This document shows positions 9,721 to 22,700 of a DNA stretch of 64,000 nucleotides, in pieces. Positions within the stretch are counted from its first letter, which is position 1. Each line of letters begins with the position of its first letter. The stretch spans positions 3,100,001-3,164,000 of the forward strand of contig OU612071.1 of NCBI GenBank assembly GCA_914767715.1, written 5' to 3'. The DNA is from Membranipora membranacea. Its lineage: Eukaryota > Bryozoa > Gymnolaemata > Cheilostomatida > Membraniporidae. The notes beneath the pieces are model-generated. The model was not told the origin of the DNA. It saw only the letters and a program-made list of their open reading frames with translations, and did no database searches. The translations under genes were made by a program, and so were the position numbers.

Positions 9721-12225
9721 AGGGTAACAAAGCTTGATAGGTGGTGGTTAAACATATTGGTAAAAACTTGCGACATTATACAAGTCTGCAATCACTGTAT
9801 CAAAGTGCTCTCTGTTTATAGGCAGTACAGAGCACGCCTGGTGGTCAAACAAAAGACATCACTGAGTAATTTGACGTAATGCATCTACATGATGAAATCC
9901 ACAACAACTATTCTCATCTGACACAATTCTCTAGTTTAATGATAACATGGCTCCACAATTAATCATGAATCGAACAAAAGCTACTTTGTAGAATAAAAGT
10001 TTGAGATACCTTAAAGCTCACTGTATGAGTAATGAAGTCTTAGCTGGATTACATCTGGATTAGTCGCTGCATACACAAGTCAAGTCCATATGTGTTGGAG
10101 TAATCGCTTGGATAATTATCAGTGTGATAAGATTAAATGATGCTATATTTAGCTGCTATTAATTGAGTTAACCCTGTTCAGTAATTAAAAGTGCCATAGA
10201 GCCTAGTTAACAACTCCCTCAGAAACAGTGCTTTTTATAAATTCTGCTTCAGGCCAACAAACTTTGAAAGTGTAACTCTGACGACAATGAGTTATGAGAG
10301 ACAGTATTTTCTCAAGTTATAGACAATAGCTTGAATTCCTATGACGATGCAGCTACAAAATAAGAAAGCCTTTATTAACCACATCTGATCCCTTTCAAGG
10401 ACACATACTACCTTGCCTGTAACGGCTGCCTATTCCCTGACATTTTGTTTGACAAGTTTGCTGCGATTGGTAGCTGATCAATCCAAATCAATCAATCTAA
10501 TGCCAATGGTGAAGTTAAAACAATCACGGAAATACAACCAAATTAAGCATACAGTACAACTACACAGTGCGCTATTTTGTTTCTGACAGAAATTATTATG
10601 GTTATTTAAGTTTTTTAATTTCCTGCTAACATCGGCAATAAAGCGATGTACTGGAGACAGGGACATTGGGACCAAACTCCCTGCTGGGGAGGAATATCAC
10701 TGGATCATGATTTTAATACCGGGAACTCTTACCTTTTGTCCAACAAGTAGTTCCTTTAGGTTCAGCCTTAGAGGGTTCTGTTATTGGTTTGTTCTTATTT
10801 CTCCTCAGCCGGTACTCTTATTGTGGTTATTGTGGTTATTGTAGTACCTGCTGTTATTGGAAAGTTTGTTAATCTCAGAGCTTCACCTGACCTCAGGTAC
10901 TTAAATCTCTCCTTACTGTAATAAGAAGCACGGATAAGATTATCCTATGATCTGTCAGCAGTGGCTCTAAGCTGGATGACCTTGTCTGTATTTTTAACTT
11001 AATCGTGCATCGTCAAATTGTGTTTTCTGTGACTGAGTTGGAGTTTGCCACCAGTAAGCACGCAAACAGCTGATAAGATAGTATGCCTGCTGAGTGAGGG
11101 GGTACTCCTGCCTCCCCGCCCTCCTCTATGAATATGAGGCTTGTTTATACAATGGTTAGAGAAGGAGCACAGTGCCATTTTCTAGCACCATAAAAATACT
11201 CCCTAACAACCTAACAACAACTTCCTAACAACCGCTCAGCCTAAGCAGGGAGAATGCCTTCTACGGCAGACGAGCTGCGCCATGGGAGAAAATAATTTCA
11301 GACGGCGCAGCTCGGCTAGAGGCAATTTTTGTGTGGTGCAGCTCGGCTAGTTTCAAAATTTGTAACCAAGAGCACATGATTCCTAATATTGATAGACTTA
11401 TACATACTTGCTCATCTATCGGAATTGATAAATGAACGGGAATTTATCACAGCCCTATTGTTCAAGATCTAGTTAATAAAGCAAGAGGACTATTTTACAT
11501 AAGTTGAACTAGGAGTGGGAGTCGCAGTGTTTGAGAAGCTGCTTGAGCTCCCTACCTATGTATATGATATGGCTGTAAGTATAGTATAAACATTCTGAAA
11601 TGAAGCAGTATTTTCCACAATAATGTATGCCAGTTATATTATTAAGCTAGTGATTAAATATCATGTGAAGAAATGATTGGAAGTGTTGATCTACTTGTAC
11701 TACCTACTTCTTTCTTCTACCAAGGACGAAGTAGCAGGCTAATCTTCCCCTGTTACTCTTTGCTTCTACCACTCACATCACTGCATTTCCTTACTTTTGT
11801 TGGCTTGGGCTTTATTGTGTCACATGTGGGTGCACCAACAAAGCAGTGAACTGCCCAATGTGTTGATAGTTGATAATGATGTTGATGAAATATGTATCAT
11901 CCAGCAAGAGTGACTACTCACACTCACAGGCTACCTAGTACTAGTACTGCAGACATGTACAACTGACATTGATTTCATTGGTTGGTTCGAATACCACAGC
12001 ACCTAGCGATGTAGAGTGTGATATAAAAGGACTTACTGGATCGGGGGCTGTCATAAACTGAGTAAGTCACCATGGCAGGCCAATTGGTAACATAATATGA
12101 CACACGGTATTTATTTGAGTCGGGTCTTTGTCCTGATGGAGGACAACATATCACAACTCAAAACAGTGCAACACCATCTGAACCACAAGAATTGTGTCCT
12201 CTCTGAAAAAATTGGCATTTAGAAG

Positions 12226-12273
12226 TTTGTGCCTTTAGCATTTGGCATTTTTGTGCCTTTAGCATTTGGCATT
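12226..12273 (+). repeat. 24-bp tandem duplication
   Basis: The unit beginning TTTGTGCCTTTAGCATTTGG is repeated twice with a 24-bp offset. No functional role is suggested. Confidence 0.8.
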
Positions 12274-14372
12274 TAGCGTGTCGCTCCTGATTTCCATACT
12301 TACATATTTACACTTACTGCTTAGTTTAGCATCATTTATTACACTTTGTTACTCTCTTATCACCGTGATAGCAGCTCGTCTCTGAAGCTTACTTAAGCGC
12401 TGAATATTTATACAGTACTGGGTCAGGTGAGTTATTAAAAAGAGGGAGCCAACAATGTCAGATAATACCAGATCACAACACCAAATATCCTAACAAATAA
12501 GAGAGTCGGTATTAGCCTGTGATATCTACATACCTCATATGTTACCTATAACATGAATATGCAGAAACGGCATCATAACTTAGATATGTATCATTTATTT
12601 AACGACATATGGTCTTTGTCTTTGGGTAGTACAAGTGCTCAAACTCTGCTTGGGTAGCTGGATGTGGCATTCTGTTATCAATCACCTCCCATCTAGTGAC
12701 TGTGATGTGGTGTTTGATGGAATTCTACCACCAGCAGTGAACCAGAGTTTGAGCATACGAACTACACAGCCTTCCCTCTTCACTCTAACTATGTCTGAGT
12801 TGACAACATGTACAAATATTATAATTTGTTAATGATTGGTGAAAGTGTTTTTGTTGATTTTGGATATTTGGACTATGACCTGTTTCCCGGATTGAGGGAT
12901 AATTTTGGACCAACCTGCGGATTGTTTATTATGGCCGATACATTGTCATCGTCGTTGTAATGGCCACCGCTTTAATTTGACACTTAATCTGTTCTCCTCA
13001 TCCTCCCTTGCAACACAACCATCAGCCTTTAATTATAATAGGGACGATTAACAAGAGGTTATGTGTTTAAACTTTAAAGTGAAAATGAAATTTAAATTTG
13101 AATGTTTTGCTGTGTTAAAATGACTACGCAAAAAGTCTTCCAATATATAAGTTTTGCTGTGTAACACTGATGGGTACTCTATGATTACATCAGACAAGTT
13201 AGTTAACCCTGGTTGGTGCAGCGGAGGTGTGTCATATGTATTAGGATATGAAGTTCAGTCTGTAGTATCCGCAGTCCCGCAGTTAAATTTTGTTGAAAAT
13301 GAAATGCTAGTACCAGATATCCCGACACACAGATTAAGCGCTGAAACCATGTCCAGCGGTCAACATTTTGACTTGTGAAGGGAAGCAACTCCAAACTCCG
13401 GACTTTATCAGGCATATTGGATTAACTGTGAATTTCGTTCACACACTAAAAGTACCAAACCCTTACATCAACCCCTACTCGGTATGGAGTTCGTTTTCTG
13501 GACCTCATTATTTGAGCGCGTAAAATTGAACTCAGTTTATGCAGTCTCTGCTTCTAACCCAACTGTGTTGGCTCTAATTGGTTGATTAGTTTCACCCATG
13601 AACATAAATACCAGTAAATATGTGGGCGCGAGAAGTAATATATAGGAGAATTTCGGCCGTTGAGCTGTAAAACCACCAGAAAACTGTAAATGATACCTTT
13701 CCCAGATAATAATAACAAGATAACTGCTTGTATTGCTTTCTCAAAAACTACGTAACCATGACAATTGGCCTGTATGCTGCGTCACGAAGAGGAATAATGA
13801 TGACTTAGGTTCACGATAAACTGACACACAAATTTACTAAATGGAGTAGAACGGACTTGATGTTGATTGACGAGCTTCTCTATATCTTTGTGAGGTGTAT
13901 TTTTAAGTTACTTTAAATATTAATAAGATTTAATAGAGAACCGAGTCAGGCCATCACGCCATCACGCCATCACACCAATAGCCTAAAGATAACGGTAAGC
14001 ATCCATTTTTTTATATTATCAAATCAAGGGCAAAAAGCCAGCAGCACAAAATGCATCTGATGATCGCCGCCTGGTCACTTGGATTATCAGCGATTTAACA
14101 AGATTGAGTTGTAAGTTACAACGATATTTCTGTAGCAAAAGGTTAAAGCAACTCTTGCCGTTGTCTTTTTGAATGGCCATCTATATGAAAGAATAGACCC
14201 TAGTCGGTGCAGACCCAAATAGGACTGGAGGATGCTCTTATTGAGAAATTAAGAAGGTTTTCGCCATCAATCTAATAGCCCTATAGTCAGGTTTCACCCA
14301 ATATCTCTACACAGAGGTTGGCAAGCCTGTCAGTCAGGAATAGCTCTCCCCAAACGTGAAGAATAGGCCCCT

Positions 14373-14389
14373 CCCCCCCCCCCCCCCCC
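14373..14389. repeat. Poly-C run
   Basis: Seventeen consecutive C bases. This is a likely site of length polymorphism or assembly error. Confidence 0.9.
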
Positions 14390-15953
14390 ACCACTACCTA
14401 GCCATAAAGGCTACGGGCATTTCAGCAGTGCCAAACGAAAAGCCCCTATTTTCCTGTTTCATCTATCAGTGTCGTGTCACGAAAGCTTAAATCGATGTAC
14501 TTTTCTGAGAACAATAGAAGTTATGCTGTTAAACTTCATTGAAGTGGATCGAAAAAACACGAAGCATATTTTGCCAACACTCCTTGATCCACCAAAAATT
14601 CCGTGTAGGCAAGTAATACAAAGATCGTCTCAACTTTCACTTGGCTTAGGTTACACTATTGTGTTCCGGTTAGGAATTCGCTCTCCCTTACTGTACGTGT
14701 CATCTCTAGTCAGACGACATGTTGTATATCTGCAGCGGCAATGCATTGTGTCACTTTCTACATTATGTCATGGTCAACAACGATTATAACCTACACTGCT
14801 TCAGGGCTCTAAGATTGAAAATCTCAATAACAGCCAAACATCCAGCCAGAATCTGGAAATCTACACAACAATCATCCTCTTATGTGGCTATGCCAGATCC
14901 TGGCCTGCCAACTCGCTGAGCCAATCTGCTCACCTCATTTGCTACTCCCCCTTCGAGCAAGCAATGAGTTATTCAAGTGTAACATTACATACCTTACTTT
15001 GTTTTCCTGCACACAGCCCTATCATTATTGTATGTTGCCTAACTTTGCTCCAGGCAAGTTTTTGCAAAATCATGTTTTGATTGCACTTTTAATTTACCTG
15101 CACTGTGACGTTAAGTCATACCTGTATGTGACGTTAAGCCATGTTTTGTAAGGGTGTCATTATCTCGAGTTGTGAAAAAACTGGTGATTATTTATTTTTG
15201 TGATGGCTAAAATGTCTCAGCTTATCGGACTGGTAACTGTAATAGAGAACTTAAGTTAACCTACTCTTTAGTAAGAAACAAAAGATTTTACTGTCCCTAG
15301 AATGGGATGCAATGTGCCATAAATCCTCATGCTGAGATTGTGAAACATCCTCTAAAACTGGAATGTATCTTAGAAGTGTGAAGCCGTGTAAAACCCTTAG
15401 GGCAAACCAAAGTTGTTGTCAGAGGTGGGGAAAGGGTTGGGCTGTATTAAGGGGAGCTCATACTATTATTGAGGGAGGGGAGGGAGTGAATTCATCGCCT
15501 ACTGGGTGGTTGTGTTGTAAGGGAGTAGATGTATTGCAGAACGTCACCAATTTAAACTGATTGCGAGTTGTAAGGGGAAGTAACTCCAAAAAGGCCTACC
15601 CATTAATCCATGTAGTTTTCTTAGCGATGATATATTATGATAATATGTATCATTATTGTAAATCTGAAAATGACGATTGATTTTCTCTCTTTTGTAGCAT
15701 GACATGATGATGATGAACGTAAGTAGACCTTTTGGATAGCCCATTTATAAACATGTAAATATCTATAGTATGGTACAGTATAAGTATTTATATGTTTATG
15801 GCCCCATTCAATGATAAATTGTGTTTTTGTGACAAATAAACCCTAAAATGGGAATTATCCAATAAACTTTAACAACAACGCTTTAATCTGGAAGTATAAA
15901 ACATGTAAGATTATATCATATTTTGTGCATCTAAGGTCCAGTTGTGATTCTGC
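14390..15953. other. Non-coding interval
   Basis: No gene recognised. A G-rich patch at about 15425-15495 (several GGG and GGGG runs) is the only compositional oddity. Confidence 0.3.
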
Positions 15954-16487
15954 TTGTGTGACACTTCACGGATAACTCCCATTATGGAGATCTTACAGCA
16001 GGGAGTATGGGGCATTTGCCCCAAGCTCTCTGCCACAAGTTTTCATGACATTTTGCTGACACTCTCACTCAGGCTGGCATCATCATCACAAGTGAAGCGT
16101 TCCAATGAGATTCAAATTCCACATGAGAGCTTCATAATGCCTTATCCGGTAACTGTAAGCAATCCTCATATTTCACGAAAATTTGCTGAAAGTCATGATG
16201 ATATCCGAGAGAGTCTCTTTTTCTCTGCGATAGATTGTAGTCTTGTATTATCAAATCTTGCTATTATTATCTATTTTGGCCATGTGTTCCTTGTTATATT
16301 CCCATGGGAATGGATGCGGATCAGTCCGATATTCCCAGCTCAAATGCCACAAAAAGGAGTTGTCTCTTCATGTCATAGGCGTGAACAACTTATGATCAGT
16401 TTTAGTGTAGTTGCTACATTGAATATTAGTCAAGTTCTAATGGCCATCATATATCACTTTGGAGTTGCCCCACCGCACATAAATTAA
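15954..16487 (+). other. Open frame of 177 codons of unknown status
   Basis: A plus-strand frame is open for 177 codons but has no recognised domain, and its end runs into the inverted-duplication element at 16436. The part at about 16240-16430 is duplicated at 27680-27840. There the frame is also open, with apparently in-frame length differences, around a shared peptide YFG-x-VFLV followed by FPWEWMRIS. That could reflect a decayed exon or simply an open repeat. I would not annotate it as a gene without transcript support. Confidence 0.2.
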
Positions 16488-17213
16488 GGCGACTCCCATT
16501 TTCACATGTAGTTGGAATACAAAGTGCTATATCTGCCATGCCTTTACGATGACAGTTTATTAGTCTGCTAACAGACATCACAGGACGTGATGTCAGATTC
16601 TAATGTTCTTTTATAATGACCACAATGCAGTGGCTATTTCCTTTCTATGTAAACCATGCTACCAGTAAGATGCCTCTGCTAGATGCTCCCAATAAAACAT
16701 CGTAAAACATCGCCAACACACAAAGTTAATACAAAGGTATAAATAACATGTCTCAGCCTGAAACCAGTCAGTCACATAACGGCAACCAGATAATGAAGAT
16801 TATTATCATATTTTGTACTGAGGAATCATATTATACCTTTGTACCAACTACATATATATATATATATATTATTATTACATATTATTATGGATCCGAACAA
16901 ATCAACAAAACACTTGTAGGACGCTACCACAAAAACAGAAAATAAAAACCGACAGAAATAGGAAAAGAAAAAGGAAGGTAAGATTGGGAAAGTGACTCTA
17001 CTTATGGTATCATTTAAGGATTATGTTACTTGTGGAGTCACCCAAAAGCTGGCGGCTAGCAGAGAAGACAATCCACTGATAGCTCAGTACTGACAAGATC
17101 TTGCTTGAGCAAGTCAGACATTTGTAACAGTGATTTGAGGTGAGCCTGTTCTATCAATTGTATTGAGTATAGTTGTATCAGTTTTTCTAAAACCCCTAAT
17201 TTCAGATATAACA
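16436..17213 (-). repeat. Interspersed repeat, inverted partner of 1512-2066
   Basis: Reverse-complement match to 1512-2066 across most of its length, with an extra 203-bp insert (16525-16727). It sits inside the segmental duplication at 16.2-18.2 kb and is absent from that duplication's other copy at 27.65 kb, so it inserted after that duplication or was lost from the other copy. Confidence 0.6.
16525..16727. mobile_element. 203-bp insertion flanked by a 9-bp direct repeat
   Basis: AATACAAAG occurs at 16516-16524 and again at 16728-16736. The related repeat at 1512-2066 has a single such site (reading AATACAAAA in reverse complement) with no insert. This is the pattern of an insertion with a 9-bp target-site duplication. 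The insert has no clear terminal inverted repeats; internally it has a GACATCAC...GTGATGTC palindrome. The element type is unknown. Confidence 0.5.
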
Positions 17214-18240
17214 AAGTGCAAGATAAAAAAAAAGCATTGTTTTCAAGGAAGACTGGTTACTATCTTGCCCAATGAATGCACCTTAAGAATACTAAATTGC
17301 ATGTTCCGGGTTTAAACAGATAGCTCAACATCCATGATTGCTTGTTAAAGCTTTTGACCATTACCACTTTTCCACTGAGAATCATAGGGACAGCACTTAA
17401 TATAATGTTACTGGTCTGTTTTATCGTTTATCATGTTTGTATACATTTGGGAGCAATCATTTGGTCTCTACCAGTGAGAAGAAAAGTGGAGGATATTCCG
17501 TGATCAAATAATTCAATGTTATCATCGGCTAGTGCCGCCCATAGTAAACTTGCTCACCAAATGTCAGTATAGAAAGACCAAATCAGATCAAAGTCAACAC
17601 ATTGGCTAATGAAACACCATTTGACGCACTCACCGAGTCCGGTTAGTCCACTGCAATGGCTTTGATAAGTCCTAAACTGATAAGCTGGAGGGTGTGTCCT
17701 TTTCTATTTCATATGTAGGAGTATATTATCAATCTGAGGTAAAGCCTCTGATAATGTTAAATAGTGCAGAGTACTCTTACCGTCGAGTAATACAGAGGTG
17801 TAGACTAGAAGTCTCTTACTTATATTTCAGCTCTCTGAAGTAAGTATGCAGCTTTTAACCCACGGCTGCAGTGAGCGTCAGCTGAATAATGAAGGCGTTA
17901 GGATATGTTTAATACTAACTACAGACAAAATTGTATGACATGTACACAAACTATTTAAATTTACAGTATACAGTTGACCCCTATAATAAATGAGATATGA
18001 TACAGGTATGAGCTTAGTGTGTGTGTGTAGATATGATCCGGTTACCTCCTCATAACAACACAAATATATAGTTTGTTTATTCGTTGCTAAGCATTCTATA
18101 TTTGTTGTCCTACAGAGCTGCTGTTATAATATTGACAGAGTACACAAGTTAGCTTTGCTGAATTATGACACACTGTTATTTATCCTTTGCATAGCTCACT
18201 CAAAGTGTATATAGGTGTGCTAGGTAGATTAAGTTTGCTT

Positions 18241-18860
18241 ATCCTAAATTGAACAAACCTTTAAGAAGTTTGTGCACTCAGACAAGATGCTGATTTCGCT
18301 CTAAGCGGCAACAACCCAGTGATATGATTTGCTCTTAATATTAGAATAAGAAAAACGATTCCATATCCATCAGGGCAAAAAATTACAAAACAAAAAAAGT
18401 ACTTTGAGATAAGGTTGTGATTCCTTGATGTAAATAACGTAAATTGGTTATGGCTTTAGGAGGGAGTTATCCCACTACTATGTCAGGACAGACAACTACC
18501 CAAGATATACACAGCCCTGTAAATCTTTTGTTTCAGCAGAAAGAATTTTTCTGAGTTCAGCTGAATGATAACTTCATTCAAGCACGTTAGTCCCATCCTA
18601 GGAAAGTGAGACATTTAACACAAACTGCAGAAACAGTACTTAATTTGTGTCAGACTATCATCTGGCCACTTTTATTCAGCTAAAGCATGTATAGAATATA
18701 GAATATGTTATTGATAATATAAAATGAACTATAGTAAGTTCTAGTAAGGTATAAAATAAAGGATGACATTAATAGACATAATAACAAGAGATGAAATACA
18801 CATTCACAAACCAGTACTGCAGCTATTATATATCTTTATTACCACTCGTCTATGAGAAAA
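18241..18860. repeat. Segmental duplication, copy A second part (partner 43640-44237)
   Basis: Close match to 43640-44237, with shared words such as CCTAAATTGAACAAACCTTT, CAGACAAGATGCTGA, CTACTATGTCAGGACAGACA and TGAACTATAGTAAGTT. It directly follows copy A first part, whose partner is at 27.65-29.6 kb. The two partners together therefore represent one copied flank that is interrupted by about 14 kb in the other location. Confidence 0.7.
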
Positions 18861-19561
18861 CCTTGAAGGCCTACTATTCATATAACGATAGGCAGTGAAG
18901 GACAATTTTTCTCTGGTAGTAGTTTGTTAGTGCTCAACATCTGTGTATGAGGTGTGAAGACATTTAGTCCAGTTTTCTAGTCATCATCTGAAAAAGCACA
19001 GGCTATGATTAACAAATGTATAAATGAGTATCTTGAGGTGGCTAGCTGTGATGATGCAGCTTAGTGACGTATGATTATATGCGTTTTTGTCATTATCAGA
19101 TATAACACGTACTTTGTCTCAGACAAACAAAAGATACTGATAGACCACCTAAAATATTCATATTATTACATTTTTTTTATCCTCGTACATAAAGAATGTT
19201 ATACAAATGTCACTTCATCACCTCTGTCATCAACTATACTATGATTTTATTGTGTACTAACTATCTAACTAAAACTAACAGAGTTACGAAGATTTAATGT
19301 ATTAATCTGTAAAAATAATCAGTGCGTTTAGTCTCGTCCGCTAGCAAACACGAAGTGCCGATGAGCAGGCTAAAGTAACACTTGTGAGAGCAATGATTCA
19401 TAGAAAGTTAAATACAGTCAAGGCATTAATTGTTATCGACAAATGATTATTATAAAAGACAAGACGTAAGAAATTGAATGCATGAATAATAAGCTTCGTA
19501 TGTAATATATAAAGCAGTCAAAGACTGAAATTCCCCACACCACACTTACGTACATTCGATA
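18861..19561. other. 3' flank of paralogue 2
   Basis: No coding exon recognised. This is the presumed 3' UTR and downstream region of the minus-strand gene ending at 19562. I found no canonical AATAAA on the minus strand close to the stop, so the polyadenylation site is unassigned. Confidence 0.3.
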
Positions 19562-19722
19562 TCATCTTGTATACATGCATATTGATGGCAGAACGTAATA
19601 CAATACAGTTACGATTACAAATACAATTAGAACTTTCTGTATTTGTTCCTGCGTCATTGTTAGAATAGGATGAAGTTTTCTACACATGATCTCCCTCAAG
19701 TGGTGAAATGTCGGTGAACTGT
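19562..19722 (-). CDS. Exon 4 of paralogue 2: short tail with one hydrophobic segment
   Basis: Follows a strong polypyrimidine acceptor (CTTTCTGTTTGCAG) and joins in phase 1 to the AAG|GTGGGT donor at 20174. It adds 53 residues and then TGA. Residues near the end (VLIVFVIVTVLYYVLPSI) form one uninterrupted hydrophobic stretch with a few residues after it, the layout of a C-terminal tail anchor. Upstream is basic (REIMCRKLH). The exon is inferred from splice signals and phase only; transcript data would settle it. Confidence 0.55.
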
Positions 19723-22700
19723 CTGCAAACAGAAAGTGGTTTTATGTTGTAAAATTTATCACAGGGTAGAGAGAAGTCAAACATCTTCTGTGAGGCTTCA
19801 AAATGATATGTACCATACCATGCATTAACTTTTACTCTTTTCGTGTATATGCATAGTAAAACCTTATACAGGGCACTTGAACACTTTCAATGACAATTCA
19901 TGAAAAATAATAATTCAAATCATAGACTAAATGGAGCTTACCATTATATGATAAGCCATTGCTTTGCTTATAATTTAAAAGGCACTAATTGTGAATGCTT
20001 TAGGAATTCTCTCTCATTGTCTTGAAATAATGCCGTACAGGATGTACATAAATTCACATTTTTACCCAAAAACTTAGTTTAATTTTTTTTTAATTTATAA
20101 GCTAGCTTGTGAGAATATATTTTTGTTACTGATCCCCATGACATCTCCTCATGATTAGATGCCATCCACCCACCTTTACTGCAGTGCTGACTGATATAGT
20201 TAGCTAACCTCCTCTTCTCCTCACTAAGTCGTTCCTCTATCTCTCTTGCTTTTTCCTCTAGAGCTTTGGCTGGTTTATCTTGTCCAAGAGCTCTCAGAAC
20301 CTTTCCTCTTTCTGTCACAAGAGCAGAAAATTCCTCATTACATGCTGCTTTCCCAAAAGCCTTCTCCATAAAACCTTGTGCTTCTCCAAGTGAATCATCT
20401 GCCTTGGTAAAGTCTCCATTCTCTTTCTCTACTCCAGCGATAGCCACAAGAACTCGAGCAGCATTCAGATTTGACTGATTCGTACGATACACACGCAATG
20501 AAGCTGAATAATGCTCAGTTGCTATCCCCTTGTCCTCACCGCTGCACTTAGCCAGATCACCTCGTGTCTTCTCTAGTCTTCCATAGTCAATGTGATTCCG
20601 CTGATTTGGATGAGCTTCGTCAAGTGTCCTCTTGGCTGCAAGATACCATTGATCATTACCTTCTGGTTCTCTAACATCCTCTGATGTTGCAGCTTCACAG
20701 TCAAACATGATACTGTCTAACAGTTTATCCTCTGGTAGCTGCTCTGGCTCAGGTTCTGGCTGGCTGCTGACACACAGCTCCCCTCGAGTCAGCACGATCT
20801 CGCACATGAGATCCCTCACTCGCCCATCAGCTGGTAAAAGCCTCGTGCCGATGTTAGAAGCTGTGTCGAGGAATTTCTTATGTTTGAATATTCTTCCAAG
20901 ATCGGTGAGGATTGCAACTTTTGTTTCGCCGTCAACATTTTTTTCGATAACCATTTTCAGGCCTAATGATCGCGACTTGGTGAAGTAGAGCTTGGAAATA
21001 TCTTTCCTGCCACAAAGATCGAGAATTCCGCCGATAATAAAGACGCAGTGTGCCATTTCTCTAGTAGGATTGTTTATATAGTCAAGTCTGTCTTCAACAC
21101 TCATCTCATCAAATCCTGCAATCAAACTGTCATCTTTGCTCTTCCCATCTGATGCTGTATAAATGATGAACTCCTTCAACACTTTGAACAGAATCTGTAG
21201 AGGTGCCAATCCATTCGGATACAGCAGCATGAGTAATTTGGCCGATTCAAACTGAATGAGAGCTCGTTCTGTCTTCTCTTCTGGTGGCTCATTGCCAGTC
21301 AGACTGTTCTCTGCTAACTCATACATTCTTATTGCCTCACTCAGATTCCCCATTCCTTCATTACACTTTCCCATACCTCTGTAGACGTCAGTTAGTTTTA
21401 CCTCATGCTTCTTCATCTTCAGTTTGTCATCTCTTACTTGTTGATACAGCCCCAGGGCCTGTTTGTAGTTCTTTAACTTGAGATGAGAATGTGCCAGAAT
21501 GCAGCAAATATTAGGATCATCAGCAGATGAATCGGCTTGAACGACTTTGTCCCATTGGCCGGAATAGAAGTGTGTACGAGAAGAGCTATCAGGATTTTTA
21601 TTGACATCCGTCTGAGTGATCTGCTTTATATCTTCTGCTGTTGAGAGGTTGCTCAGAGTAGAACAATGGGACTGCATATCTAGGATACTTTCGCTAAGGA
21701 TCTGAAATTCCTCTGTGGCCATTCTCCAGAGTTTACTACCAACAAATCCAAGTTTCTCCCCTCCATCCCTGAATGTAACAACATCTGTCCCTGTTTCTGT
21801 CTCCTCGGAGTCATATGTGGAGAACCGATCATGCTTAGAATCCATGAATATGTAGCATCTCAGACGTGAGTATGAGGCATGGGCAAGGAGAAACTGAAGA
21901 GAGTTGTTGAAAGACTTTTCATGCTCTGAATGTAGTTTTTTCCAGCTTTCCAATGTCTGCCAGGAGTCACATTCAGATGAACATTTGATGATTGCAGTAT
22001 CTAGAAGGACAAGTGAGGGGAATCGATAAAGCAAAGTTTTTGCATTCAATGTGAAACCTGCTGAATACTCATTGAATTCAGGCCGAAATTTGTACCGTTT
22101 TATGTCACTGAGTAGCATTTGTAGACTTACACTCAGTCTGTCAGAGTTCATTTTCTTGATTTTCTTTCTCTCTGCCTCAAAAGCTGAGAGCAAATCTTCT
22201 TTTTTGTTGTGAGCGTATAGTAGAGTTGTGAATTTTAGCATAGCAGAAATATCCCCTTTTATTGCTTCTGTGGGATTAGGACCTTCGAATGTAGCCTTGT
22301 ATACTTTAATCAGTTCACCAGGAGTGGAAAGGAACTGATTGGGATGGTCATAATTTCCTGTCGGGACATTCCCTGATGTTTTAGTTATCCCATCGATTTG
22401 GTAGCCATGATCTCTTCCGTCCACATACCATCCTGACAATTCCTCAATGTCCAGTGAGCTCAGCTTTGTTTCCCTGAGGGTGCTTATGTAGAAATATGTC
22501 AGGACCGCCAGCCGCTCAAAATATTCAGTGTGACCGGACTCCTCAACCAGAAACAGATATTCTATATCAGAGTAAGGTGTCGCCTCCCCTCTACCTAATG
22601 AGCCTATCCCAACCGCAGAGAATGTACATGGAGGCTGACTCTTAATACTCTCTAGAGATTTCTCAACAACTAGAGCAGCAAATTCCTTCATCATCTTATT

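Larger units (their letters stand above)
9559..14372. other. Long interval without recognised genes
   Basis: Nearly 5 kb in which I recognise no gene. Small local features are a G10 run at 9711-9720, a nonamer repeat TTGTGGTTA around 10821-10845, a 24-bp direct repeat at 12226-12273 (TTTGTGCCTTTAGCATTTGG twice) and a CATCACGC nonamer repeat around 13951-13975. ORFs in this interval are short and show no family motifs. Confidence 0.35.
16200..18240. repeat. Segmental duplication, copy A (partner 27650-29612)
   Basis: Colinear similarity with 27650-29612 is seen in blocks: TTCCCATGGGAATGGATG, GGAAGACTGGTT, ACTAAATTGCATGTTCC, the GCTAGTGCC region, ACTGATAAGC, AACCTGAGGTAAAG-like words, and the CACTGTTATTTATC plus TTTGCATA region. 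The copy here additionally contains the inverted-duplication element (16436-17213); copy B has its own insertions. The block lies just downstream of the paralogue 2 gene, so part of that gene's flank was copied. Confidence 0.65.
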
